DNA of 64,000 nt from Winogradskya humida (GTDB lineage Bacteria > Actinomycetota > Actinomycetes > Mycobacteriales > Micromonosporaceae): the NCBI RefSeq assembly GCF_016862215.1, contig NZ_BOMN01000056.1, positions 19,343 to 83,342 of the forward strand, given 5' to 3'. The notes below the pieces were generated by a model. It had not been told where the DNA came from. It searched no databases and saw only the letters and a program-made list of their open reading frames with translations. Below, piece after piece: positions 51,656-60,415 of this stretch (the first letter of the stretch is position 1; the number at the start of each line of letters is the position of its first letter). A program made the translations under genes and the position numbers.

Positions 51656-51706
51656 CGGCGGATAACCGCCGGCCCGTGGCTTCGCAAACTCGCGAGGCCG
51701 CGGGCC
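51656..51706 (+). terminator. Terminator after DUF397
   Basis: Two adjacent hairpins: CGGCGG-ATAA-CCGCCG at 51656-51671 and a 15-bp stem with two G-T pairs at 51671-51685 / 51692-51706. They begin 10 bp after the DUF397 stop. Confidence 0.75.
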
Positions 51707-52304
51707 GGTCGCGTAAAAGCCAATAATCGGCCGACGTCATTGACGCCGGCCCGCCGTCCCGTGCTTTCGGCTTAATCCGCAGGAGTGAACGGCGGCGAAC
51801 GCGTCGCAAAACCCGGCCGTGACGACACCAGCCGGAATATTCACGAGCAATATTCGCGTCCTATCGCGTTCCAGCGCCGCATAGGGTCACAAGCTGCCGC
51901 ATTCATCGATCATGAGTCGATGCCCGGCGGTTCCGGTTGCGCCGGTGTGATGATCATCACGCGAATGCATTCTGTTTCGATTTCGTTTCCAGTTCGGCTG
52001 TGCAATTGCCACGCCGGACCGTTGATGGCTGCCCTGTCTCCGCATTTAGGCCCGTGCGGGGTCTGCGAGGGTCGTTCTGGCGCGGTGCGGTTACGCGATT
52101 GCCGGCTAAATGGCACGGTGGCCCCGGCTGCTTTGCCGGGTTGCGGCCGGGGGTTGCGAAACGGTGCTTTGTTTCCACCCGATCGGTGGAACCCGCACGT
52201 GGCTAGCGGCCTGTCGCGCCTCGACGCTAGCGTTCCGCCCGATACCGGCCATATGCAAGCAATTGGGTGGTTTGCCCCAGTCGTTCTCCCCGGAAGGCTC
52301 TTCG
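51707..52304. other. Long non-coding leader of the exopolysaccharide operon
   Basis: About 600 bp without a supportable gene between the DUF397 terminator and the GT2 start. It is less GC-rich around 51830-52020 and contains several dyads listed separately, plus a hairpin with GCTAGCG/CGCTAGC arms at 52202-52231. It may hold promoter, operator and leader-RNA functions. No known riboswitch consensus was recognised. Confidence 0.55.
51835..51960. promoter_or_regulatory. Three dyads upstream of the exopolysaccharide operon
   Basis: GAATATT-7-AATATTC at 51835-51855, CATCGA-7-TCGATG at 51904-51922 and the perfect 14-mer GTGATGATCATCAC at 51947-51960. The first two share a 7-bp spacer. Such grouped symmetric sites are expected of DNA-binding dimers. 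The regulators are unknown. Confidence 0.45.
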
Positions 52305-53963
52305 GTGGCACTTGCAGAGATTCAGCGCGGCGGCGTAACTCGCCTCGGGCCGGGGCCGTCCGGCGCCGTCGACTATGTGCCACTTCCGCCGACCGATGAG
52401 GAGAAGTACCTCTACTACGGCCGGCAGGGACGATGGATCTTCGTCGTCTTCCTGCTCGCATTTGTCGGCGTGATGTACGGGATGATGCGCATGGCACTCA
52501 ACTCGATGTGGACGAGCCTGCTCTATGAGCTCATCGCGCTGCAGATCGCCGCCGTCTTCATCAGCCTGCTGTCGAGCACCCGTCGCCGCCGCAGCAACCG
52601 GGTCCAGCACGATCTGAAGGTGCGCGCCTACGCCCCGGCCGGGCACCCGTCCGTGGACGTGTTCCTGCCGTCCGCCGGTGAGCCGCTCTTCATCCTGGAG
52701 AACACCTACCGCCACGTCGCCCAGCTCGACTGGCCCGGCCGGCTCACCGTCTATGTGCTCGACGACTCCGCCCGCGAATCGGTGGAGGGCCTGGCCCATC
52801 ACTTCGGCTTCGAGTACCGCAGCCGGCCCAACCGGGGAGAGCTGAAGAAGGCCGGCAACCTGCGGTACGGATACGAGAACTCGGACGGCGACCTCATCCA
52901 CGTCTTCGACGCCGACTTCGCACCGCGTCCCGACATGACCCGGGAACTGGCGCCCTACTTCGACGACCCGGGGATCGGGATCGTGCAGTCGCCCCAGTTC
53001 TTCGACATCCAGCAGGACCACTTCAACTGGCTGCAACGCGCGGCGGGCGCGACCCAGGAGATGTTCTACCGCTGGATCCAGCCGGCCCGGGACGCGGTCG
53101 ACGCCGCGATCTGCGTGGGCACGAACGCGATGTACCGCCGCACGGCGCTGGTGAAGGCCGGGGGATTCGCGCAGATCGGGCACAGCGAGGACGTCCACAC
53201 CGGAGTGAACCTGGCGAAGGTCGGCTTCCGGACCCGCTACGTCCCGGTCAACCTGGCCAAGGGGGTGTGCCCGGACAACTTCGACGGCTTCGCGAACCAG
53301 CAGTACCGCTGGTGCACCGGCAGCATGAGCCTGCTGGCGGACAACGCCTTCCACCGGTCCGCGCTGACCATCAAGCAGAAACTGTGCTTCTGGACCGGGT
53401 TCCTCTACTACATCACCACGGCGATCGCGGCGTTCGCCGGTCCCGTACCGGGCATCCTGATGCTGTGGTTCTTCCCCGACCAGATCCGGCCGATGAACTA
53501 CGTGCCGCTGATCGGGACCATCTTCGTGTGGTCGACGCTGATGCCCCGGGTCACCGACTACCGGTGGTCCCCGATCGTCGTACGCGTCCAGATGCTGATC
53601 GGTTTCTGCCACGCGCTGGCGCTGTTCGACTTCCTCCGCGGGCGCACAGCGGCGTGGGTGCCCACCGGCGCCGCCAAGCGCACCCCGACGGCGAAACGCG
53701 TACTGCGGGTCCTGCGGGTCTGGCTCATCTCGGCCCAGGTCCTCACCTGGACGGGGATCGTCATGGGGGTCATGCGTTTCGGGCCGGAGCTGTTCTGGGC
53801 CACGGTCATGTTCGCGCTCCCCATGCTGTACTTCGTCTTCCCCCTGCTCATGGGCAATCGTTCAACACCGGAGCGGCGCCCGGCCGGCCCTGCGCACCCG
53901 ACCGTGCTGCCGACGATCCCCGGCTCGCGTAACGCCTCCACGACCGCGGCCGCGCTGTCATGA
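52305..53963 (+). CDS. Cellulose-synthase-like GT2 glycosyltransferase
   Basis: A 552-residue processive-type family 2 glycosyltransferase. Two N-terminal helices (near 44-63 and 72-90) precede the catalytic domain with D153-D154 (VLDDSARE), D202-A-D204 (DADF), TNAMYRR, E295-D296 (HSEDVHTG) and Q332-Q-Y-R-W336. Four or so C-terminal membrane segments complete a BcsA-like topology. No PilZ domain is present. It likely polymerises and exports a beta-linked glycan. The GTG at 52305 follows GGAAGG. It overlaps the acyltransferase gene by 4 nt (ATGA). Confidence 0.88.
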   Translation: MALAEIQRGGVTRLGPGPSGAVDYVPLPPTDEEKYLYYGRQGRWIFVVFLLAFVGVMYGMMRMALNSMWTSLLYELIALQIAAVFISLLSSTRRRRSNRVQHDLKVRAYAPAGHPSVDVFLPSAGEPLFILENTYRHVAQLDWPGRLTVYVLDDSARESVEGLAHHFGFEYRSRPNRGELKKAGNLRYGYENSDGDLIHVFDADFAPRPDMTRELAPYFDDPGIGIVQSPQFFDIQQDHFNWLQRAAGATQEMFYRWIQPARDAVDAAICVGTNAMYRRTALVKAGGFAQIGHSEDVHTGVNLAKVGFRTRYVPVNLAKGVCPDNFDGFANQQYRWCTGSMSLLADNAFHRSALTIKQKLCFWTGFLYYITTAIAAFAGPVPGILMLWFFPDQIRPMNYVPLIGTIFVWSTLMPRVTDYRWSPIVVRVQMLIGFCHALALFDFLRGRTAAWVPTGAAKRTPTAKRVLRVLRVWLISAQVLTWTGIVMGVMRFGPELFWATVMFALPMLYFVFPLLMGNRSTPERRPAGPAHPTVLPTIPGSRNASTTAAALS

Positions 53964-56134
53964 TCAAGCTGAAGTCCTACGAGGCCCCGGTCAGCATCCC
54001 CGCGCAGCCGCCCGAGGCTGCGAAAGCCCCGGCACCGAAGCGGCGCAGACGACGCCCGTCGCCCCGGCCCCTCGTGCGGGCCATCGGGTTCCGGGCCGAC
54101 ATCCAGGGCCTGCGGGCCGTGGCCGTCCTGCTGGTCGTCGGCTATCACGCCGGCATCGGGGCGATCGGCGGCGGCTATGTCGGCGTCGACATCTTCTTCG
54201 TGATCTCCGGGTTCCTGATCACCGGCCTGCTGTTCCGCGAGCTCGAGACGACCGGGCGCATCTCGCTGAGCCGGTTCTACTCCCGGCGGATGACCCGGCT
54301 GCTGCCCGCCTCGACCGTCGTGGTGCTGGGCACCCTCGCGGCAGCCTGGCACTGGATGCCGCCGCTGAGCCTGCGGGCGATCGCGGAGGACGCGCTCTCC
54401 TCGGCGACGTACTCGTTGAACTACCGGCTGGCCATCCAGAACACCGACTACCTGGGTGCGCTGCGGGAGCCGTCACCGTTGCAGCACTTCTGGTCGCTCG
54501 CGGTGGAGGAGCAGTTCTACCTCGTCTGGCCGCTGCTGCTGATCGTCTTCTCGCTGGCGTGGGCCCGCCGCGGCAAGCCGAGCGTCGCGGCGGTCGTGAC
54601 GGGCCTGGTGCTGCTCAGCGGGGTCTCGCTCGCGCTGTGCGTCTGGCAGTCGACCCGGAACCTGCCCTGGGCCTACTTCGGCATCCACACCCGCGCGTGG
54701 GAGCTCGGCGTCGGGGCGCTCATCGCGCTGGGCGCACACGGACTGGTCCGGCTCTGGAAGTCTTTCGCAGCGGTCCTGACCTGGGCGGGCCTGGCCGGGA
54801 TCGCCGCGGCCGCGCTGCTGTACACCGACAACACCGTGTTCCCGGGCTATGCGGCGCTGCTACCGGTCGCCGCCGCCGGCCTGGTGATCGCGGGTGGCTG
54901 CGCGCATCCGTCCTGGGGCGCGCAGCGGCTGCTCGGTCTCAAGCCGATGCAGGAGCTGGGCCGGCTCTCCTACAGCTGGTACCTGTGGCACTGGCCGGTC
55001 CTGATCATCGCGCCGTACGTGCTCGGTCACCAGCCGGACGTGCTGACCAAGCTGGGGCTCATGGTCGCGACCCTGGTGCCGGCGTCGATGTCGCTGGCGG
55101 CGGTGGAGAACCAGATCCGCTTCCACCGGGTCTTCCGGGTACGCCCGAGCCTCGGTCTCGCGCTCGGCTTCTCGCTGACCGCGGGCGCGGTGACCATCGC
55201 GCTGGTCGCTCAGGTGATGCCGCTGCCCGTGGTCAAGGGGGTCCGGACCGCGACGGTCACCTCGACCGTGCTCAAGTCACGCACCGTTTCCGCGGACCAG
55301 CTCGTCCGGCTCGTGCGCACCAGCGCGGCTGCCACGAAACTGCCGTCCAACCTGGAGCCGTCCCTCACCGCCTCGGAGTCCGACTTCCCGAACGACGGCA
55401 ACTGCATCGCCGAGTCCGAGGTCCGGTCGATCTCGTACAACATCGGCGCCGGCTGCGAGAAACGCGGGTTCGCCGCGGGCACGGCCCAGGTGGTGCTGTT
55501 CGGTGACTCGCACGCCCAGCACTGGTACGACGCGCTGAACGTCGTCGCGCAGGCACGCCACTGGCGACTTGTCGTCTACACCAAGGCGGGCTGCACCCCG
55601 GCCGAGGCCGAGTTCATGAAGGGCGACAGCCGCACGCCGTACGCCGAATGCGAGCAATGGCGTGCGGACGCGCTACGCCGGATCGGGAAACTCCGCCCGG
55701 AAATGGTGGTGATGTCGACGATCCAGCGCTCGGACAACCCGCTGGGGGCCACCGGGGATCCGGAGACCGCCTGGGCGAACGCGTGGCTCAGCACCGCGAA
55801 GAAGCTCAAGCGGTCCGGGGCCGTCCCGGTCATCATCCAGGACACGCCGGTGCCGAAGGACAACGTGCCCGAGTGCCTCTCCGGGCATCCCGCGCGCATC
55901 CGCCTGTGCAACCTGAAGCCGGCCGACGCGTTGAGCGTCACCAGGCAGCGCGCCATCCGGACGATGGCGAAACGCAACGGTGTGCGCGTCGTGGAGACCA
56001 CCCCGTGGTTCTGCACCGCGACCGTCTGCCCGGCGATCATCGGCAACACCGTCGTCTATCGCGACAAGAGCCACATCACCGCCACCTATTCGACGCTGCT
56101 CGGTGGCTTGCTCGGCAAATCGCTGGCCGGCTGA
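53960..56134 (+). CDS. OafA-like membrane acyltransferase with SGNH domain
   Basis: A 724-residue two-domain protein. Residues about 45-420 are an acyltransferase-3 membrane domain (FRADIQGLRAVAVLLVVGYH, GGYVGVDIFFVISGFLITG, then RRMTRLLPAS and PLQHFWSLAVEEQFYL). The C-terminal 220 residues are an SGNH hydrolase-like domain: block I VLFGDSHAQHWYDAL and the final Asp/His in YRDKSHITATY. The pair transfers acyl groups, often acetyl, from the cytoplasm to an extracytoplasmic glycan. It probably O-acylates the polymer made by the preceding GT2. Confidence 0.88.
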   Translation: MIKLKSYEAPVSIPAQPPEAAKAPAPKRRRRRPSPRPLVRAIGFRADIQGLRAVAVLLVVGYHAGIGAIGGGYVGVDIFFVISGFLITGLLFRELETTGRISLSRFYSRRMTRLLPASTVVVLGTLAAAWHWMPPLSLRAIAEDALSSATYSLNYRLAIQNTDYLGALREPSPLQHFWSLAVEEQFYLVWPLLLIVFSLAWARRGKPSVAAVVTGLVLLSGVSLALCVWQSTRNLPWAYFGIHTRAWELGVGALIALGAHGLVRLWKSFAAVLTWAGLAGIAAAALLYTDNTVFPGYAALLPVAAAGLVIAGGCAHPSWGAQRLLGLKPMQELGRLSYSWYLWHWPVLIIAPYVLGHQPDVLTKLGLMVATLVPASMSLAAVENQIRFHRVFRVRPSLGLALGFSLTAGAVTIALVAQVMPLPVVKGVRTATVTSTVLKSRTVSADQLVRLVRTSAAATKLPSNLEPSLTASESDFPNDGNCIAESEVRSISYNIGAGCEKRGFAAGTAQVVLFGDSHAQHWYDALNVVAQARHWRLVVYTKAGCTPAEAEFMKGDSRTPYAECEQWRADALRRIGKLRPEMVVMSTIQRSDNPLGATGDPETAWANAWLSTAKKLKRSGAVPVIIQDTPVPKDNVPECLSGHPARIRLCNLKPADALSVTRQRAIRTMAKRNGVRVVETTPWFCTATVCPAIIGNTVVYRDKSHITATYSTLLGGLLGKSLAG

Positions 56135-56171
56135 GGCCGGGCCTCGCCGCCCGCGTACGTAGGAGGAAGTG

Positions 56172-57731
56172 ATGGCAGAAATCCAAGTATTGTCGCCGCC
56201 GTTGGACGTGGACGTGGACGAGCCGCGCAGCGTCGCCGCCGTTCCCACCGACAGCCTGGACGGCGGCCGGCTGCCCCGATGGTCGGCCGTGCTCGTCGCG
56301 GTGCCGGCAGCGCTGCTGACGCTGGTGATGACGCTGCTGGGGATCGGCTCCCGGGCGATGTGGAACGACGAGTACGCGACCTGGTACGCCTCGACACTCA
56401 CCTTCAGCGACCTCGGCCGGCTCCTGCAGCACGTCGACACGGTCGTGGCGCCGTACTACCTGTTCATGCACGGCTGGATCGCGCTGTTCGGCGACTCCGA
56501 GCTGTCCCTGCGGCTCCCGTCGGCGCTGTTCATGGCGGCTGCGGCGGCCCTGGTCGCGCTGCTGGGCCGGCGGATGTTCGACACCGGCTCCGGCGCCGTG
56601 GCCGGGCTGCTGTTCGCCGGCATCCCCTCGGTCACGCGGTACGGCCAGGAGGCCCGCCCGTACGCCTTCGCGATCACGTTCGCCGTACTGTCCACGCTGC
56701 TGCTGTTGCGGGCGGTGGACCGGCCGTCCTGGCTGCGGTGGATCGGCTACGGCCTGGTCCTCGTCGGCGCCGCCATGGTGCACATCGTGACCCTGACGAT
56801 CCTGCTGGCGCACGCCGTCTACATGTGGCGGGTGTTCCGCGCGAAGGACGACTTCCGTCAGCTGCGCTGGATCGCCGGCGTGGTCATCGGCATCACCGGC
56901 GGGCTGCCGCTGGCGGCGAAGGGCTCGCAGCAGTCGGGTGCCATCGCGTGGATCCGGGCGGACGGCTCGGCGGTCGCCAACATGCCGGACAAGGTGTTCG
57001 GGTCATGGCAGGTGGCGCTGCTGATGGCCGGCGTCGCGGTGCTCGCCGCCGCGTTCCTGTGGAAACGGCACCGGAGCCTGGTCCTGCTGTTGCTGACCTG
57101 GGCGATCGCGCCGCCGCTGTTCTGCTACCTGACCTTCCCGATCCTGCACCTCTTCCTGCACCGCTATCTGCTGTTCACCCTGCCGGCCTGGGCGTTGCTG
57201 GCCGGCGCCGCCGGGTACGCCCTGATCCGCTTCACCCGCGAGGGCACCTCGATCGCCCTCTCGCTCAGCGCCCTGACCGTCGTTGCCGGCGTCTTCTACG
57301 TCGGGCTTCCCGCCCTGCAGGAGGCCCGGCGCAGTCCGGTGCTCGGCGAACCCGACTTCCGCGGTGCCGCAGCAGCCGTCCTCGCCCGGACCCATCCCGG
57401 CGACGGCGTCGTCTACACGGGTACCGGGCGTAACGGCCGCCGTGCCTTCGGCTTCGAGGGGCGTGACGCGAAGCTGCCGAAGGACGTCCTGGTCCTGAAG
57501 ACGTCGCAGCAGCTCGGCGGGTTCGGCGCGCAGGAGTGCACCGAACCGGTCACCTGCGTCGGCGAGACCCGGCGGCTGTGGCTGGTCTCTGCCACCGAGT
57601 TCTACATGGACCCGATGATCGGCCTGCCCGAAACCACGCAGGCGTTCCTGACCTCGGCCTACACGCTCACCGAATTCAAGAACTTCGAACACGTCCGGGT
57701 CTTCGTTCTCAATCGCAAGGATCAACTGTGA
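56172..57731 (+). CDS. GT-C / PMT-like membrane glycosyltransferase
   Basis: A 519-residue polytopic protein with about 10-12 hydrophobic segments. The first luminal loop carries the acidic GT-C motif in RAMWNDEYATWYAS. RYGQEARPYAFAIT and HIVTLTILLAHAVYMW are typical of the GT39/ArnT-like superfamily that uses polyprenyl-phosphate sugars. A C-terminal extracytoplasmic domain of about 120 residues has Cys in QECTEPVTC. The ATG at 56172 follows AGGAGG. It would add side-chain sugars to the polymer. The donor is unknown. Confidence 0.8.
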   Translation: MAEIQVLSPPLDVDVDEPRSVAAVPTDSLDGGRLPRWSAVLVAVPAALLTLVMTLLGIGSRAMWNDEYATWYASTLTFSDLGRLLQHVDTVVAPYYLFMHGWIALFGDSELSLRLPSALFMAAAAALVALLGRRMFDTGSGAVAGLLFAGIPSVTRYGQEARPYAFAITFAVLSTLLLLRAVDRPSWLRWIGYGLVLVGAAMVHIVTLTILLAHAVYMWRVFRAKDDFRQLRWIAGVVIGITGGLPLAAKGSQQSGAIAWIRADGSAVANMPDKVFGSWQVALLMAGVAVLAAAFLWKRHRSLVLLLLTWAIAPPLFCYLTFPILHLFLHRYLLFTLPAWALLAGAAGYALIRFTREGTSIALSLSALTVVAGVFYVGLPALQEARRSPVLGEPDFRGAAAAVLARTHPGDGVVYTGTGRNGRRAFGFEGRDAKLPKDVLVLKTSQQLGGFGAQECTEPVTCVGETRRLWLVSATEFYMDPMIGLPETTQAFLTSAYTLTEFKNFEHVRVFVLNRKDQL

Positions 57732-58840
57732 AGTACGAACGCGTGACCCGCCGAGTGACCGGACTCAAGCGGTACTCCGTCCGCATCGTCGCGGCGACCC
57801 TGGCGGTCGTGGTGGCCGGGGTCGCGGTGTTCAACGCCGTGACCGCCCTGCCTTACAAGCGTGGCCTGACCGCGGTGGCACTGCCCTCGTCCGACGCTGT
57901 GTTCGGCGCCTACCTCGGTCCCGCCGCCAAGGGCGCGAACGGCCTGCTCGCGTGGCAGCAGTTCTCGCTCACGGCGGCGCCCTACGCGCTCGACTTCTCC
58001 GCCGGCGACTCGTGGGAGAGCATCACCGGCCCGGAATGGATGCTGAAGCCGTGGCAACGTTCGGGCCGGCGGCTCATCTATTCGCTGGCGATGTTTCCGC
58101 ACCAGCCCGCGGACGCGCCGGCGGTGTCGGAGCTGCGGCTGTCGCAGTGCGCGACCGGCGCGTTCGACCTGCGCTGGGTCGAGCTGGGACGCAACCTCAT
58201 GGGCCGGGGGATGGCCCGCACGATCCTGCGGCCGGGCTGGGAGTTCGACGGCTCGTGGTACCCGTGGGCGGCGCACGGACGCAAGCAGAACTACGTCAAC
58301 TGCTTCCGCCGGATCGTCACCGCGATGCGCTCGATCCCGGGCCAGAAGTTCCAGTTCCTGTGGAACCCGGCGGGCGGCGTGAACCAGTTCGCGGCCGAGG
58401 AGGCGTACCCAGGGGATGGGTATGTGAATTTTGTCGGGGTGGATGTCTATGACGTGTCGTGGGCGTCGAACACCTATCCCGTGCCGGCGGGGGCCAGCGA
58501 GGCCGATCGGCAGGCCCGGTCCGCCGCGGTCTGGTCCAACAAACTGAACGGGAAGAGCGGCCTGCGCTTCTGGTCCGATTTCGCCGCCGCGCACGGCAAG
58601 CGACTCGTCATCCCGGAGTGGGGCCTGTCGAAGCGGCTCGACGGACGCGGCGGCGGCGACAACCCGGAGTTCGTCGCCAACATGATCCAGTTCATCCAGG
58701 ACCCGCGTAACGGGGTGGCGTTCGCCCTCTACTTCGACGCGGACTCGGCGCACGGGGACCTGCACCGCCTCTCGTCGACCACCTCGCCCTTCCCGAAGAG
58801 CCGGGACAGGTTCCGCCGAATGATGGAGCGCGTGCTGTGA
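57728..58840 (+). CDS. GH26-like glycoside hydrolase, membrane anchored
   Basis: A 370-residue protein with an N-terminal signal anchor (IVAATLAVVVAGVAVFNAVTA) and a TIM-barrel domain related to GH26 mannanases. E172 in RPGWEFDGSWYPW is the likely acid/base and E297 in VIPEWGLSK the likely nucleophile. QFLWNPAGGVNQ and VDVYDVSW are further active-site strands. In an exopolysaccharide operon it likely trims or releases the polymer, as BcsZ does in cellulose operons. The GTG start overlaps the preceding stop (GTGA). Confidence 0.8.
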   Translation: MKYERVTRRVTGLKRYSVRIVAATLAVVVAGVAVFNAVTALPYKRGLTAVALPSSDAVFGAYLGPAAKGANGLLAWQQFSLTAAPYALDFSAGDSWESITGPEWMLKPWQRSGRRLIYSLAMFPHQPADAPAVSELRLSQCATGAFDLRWVELGRNLMGRGMARTILRPGWEFDGSWYPWAAHGRKQNYVNCFRRIVTAMRSIPGQKFQFLWNPAGGVNQFAAEEAYPGDGYVNFVGVDVYDVSWASNTYPVPAGASEADRQARSAAVWSNKLNGKSGLRFWSDFAAAHGKRLVIPEWGLSKRLDGRGGGDNPEFVANMIQFIQDPRNGVAFALYFDADSAHGDLHRLSSTTSPFPKSRDRFRRMMERVL

Positions 58841-60342
58841 CCATCCCCTATCCGCCGGGATCCACCATGCCGGCCGTGACCGCGATCGCGCCGCCCTCCG
58901 GTGCCGCCCGCCCGCGCCTGACGTTCCTCGGCACCGGATACCTCGGTGCGACGTACGCGATCTGCTTCGCCGAACTCGGCTACGAGGTGCTGGGGCTCGA
59001 CGTCGACGCCGTCAAGATCGCGACGCTGGCCGGTGGGACCGTCCCGTTCCACGAGCCGGGGCTGGACGAACTGCTGCGCAAGAACCTCGCCTCCGGGCGG
59101 CTGCGGTTCACCACGTCGTACCAGGAGGCCGCCGACTTCGGGGATGTGCACTTCATCTGCGTCGGCACCCCGCAACGCCACGACGGGCTCGGCGCCGACC
59201 TCGGCTACGTCGAAGCCGCGGTGACCGGGCTCGCGCCGTACCTGACCCGCAAGGCCCTGATCGTCGGCAAGTCCACCGTCCCGGTCGGCACCGCGGACTG
59301 GGTGGAGCGGATCGTCCACCGGCACTGCGACCCCGCGCTGGGGGTGGAGGTCGCCTGGTCACCGGAGTTCCTGCAGGAGGGCTACGCGGTCGAGGACGTG
59401 CTCCGGCCCAGCCGGGTCGTGGTCGGCGTACGCAGCGACTGGGCCTCGCGGATGGTCTACTCCGCACACAAGGGCCTCTTCGACCTCGCCGCGGCCGAGG
59501 ACCGCGAGGTGCCCGTGGTCGTCACCGACTACGCCACCGCCGAGCTGGTCAAGGTCGCCGCGAACGCCTATCTCGCGACCAAGATCAGCTTCATCAACGC
59601 GATGGCCGAGGTCTGCGAGGCGGCGGACGCCGACGTCACCCAGCTCTCCCAGGCCATCGGGTACGACCCCCGCATCGGCCACCGTTTCCTGCAGGCGGGC
59701 ATCGGGTTCGGCGGGGGCTGCCTGCCGAAGGACATCCGGGCGTTCCAGGCCCGGGCCCAGGAGATCGGCGCCGGCGAGGCACTGCGTTTCCTGCACGAGG
59801 TGGACCTGATCAACCAGCGCCGCCGGTCCCGCGTGGTCAGCCTGGCCGCCGAGGAACTGGGCTGCCCCGCCGGCCCGGCCGGTCCCGACTTCGCGGGCGC
59901 GCGCATCGCGGTGCTCGGGGCCACGTTCAAGCCGAACTCCGACGACATCCGCGACGCCCCGGCACTCGCCGCCGCGGTCTCGTTGTCCCGGGCCGGCGCG
60001 GACGTGCACGTCTACGACCCCGAGGGCATGGCCAATGCGAAAACGGCCCACCCCGAGCTGTCGTACGCGGCATCGCTCGACGAAGCGGTCCAGGACTCCG
60101 TTCTGACCTGTGTCCTCACGGAATGGGCCGAGTTCCGCACCGCCGACCCGGCGCGGCTCGGGGCCCTCGTGCGGGAGCGCCGGGTCATCGACGGCCGGAA
60201 CTGCCTCGACGGCGGGGCCTGGGCGGCGGCGGGGTGGCGCTACCGGGGCATGGGGCGTACGGCGATGACACCCGTCCTTCCTCCCGCCGAGAGCCGTCGC
60301 CAGCTGATCCCCCGCCCCTGGGTTCCCGACTATGCAATGTGA
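58837..60342 (+). CDS. ugd: UDP-glucose 6-dehydrogenase
   Basis: A 501-residue UDP-glucose/GDP-mannose dehydrogenase. The NAD motif TFLGTGYLGATYA lies near residues 29-41. FICVGTP, GKSTVPVGTAD and SPEFLQEGYAVEDVLRPSR are family segments. The catalytic Cys is C295 in GFGGGCLPKD, and ATFKPNSDDIRDAPAL is the C-terminal domain hallmark. It makes UDP-glucuronate, so the polymer probably contains uronic acid. The GTG overlaps the GH26 stop by 4 nt; an ATG at 58867 could also start the protein. Confidence 0.92.
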   Translation: MTIPYPPGSTMPAVTAIAPPSGAARPRLTFLGTGYLGATYAICFAELGYEVLGLDVDAVKIATLAGGTVPFHEPGLDELLRKNLASGRLRFTTSYQEAADFGDVHFICVGTPQRHDGLGADLGYVEAAVTGLAPYLTRKALIVGKSTVPVGTADWVERIVHRHCDPALGVEVAWSPEFLQEGYAVEDVLRPSRVVVGVRSDWASRMVYSAHKGLFDLAAAEDREVPVVVTDYATAELVKVAANAYLATKISFINAMAEVCEAADADVTQLSQAIGYDPRIGHRFLQAGIGFGGGCLPKDIRAFQARAQEIGAGEALRFLHEVDLINQRRRSRVVSLAAEELGCPAGPAGPDFAGARIAVLGATFKPNSDDIRDAPALAAAVSLSRAGADVHVYDPEGMANAKTAHPELSYAASLDEAVQDSVLTCVLTEWAEFRTADPARLGALVRERRVIDGRNCLDGGAWAAAGWRYRGMGRTAMTPVLPPAESRRQLIPRPWVPDYAM

Positions 60343-60415
60343 TGATTCGGGTGCACGTGGTTGCGGTGGGGTTTTAGCGCCGAAGTGATCCCGGGGTGGT
60401 GCCGAACATCGAGGC

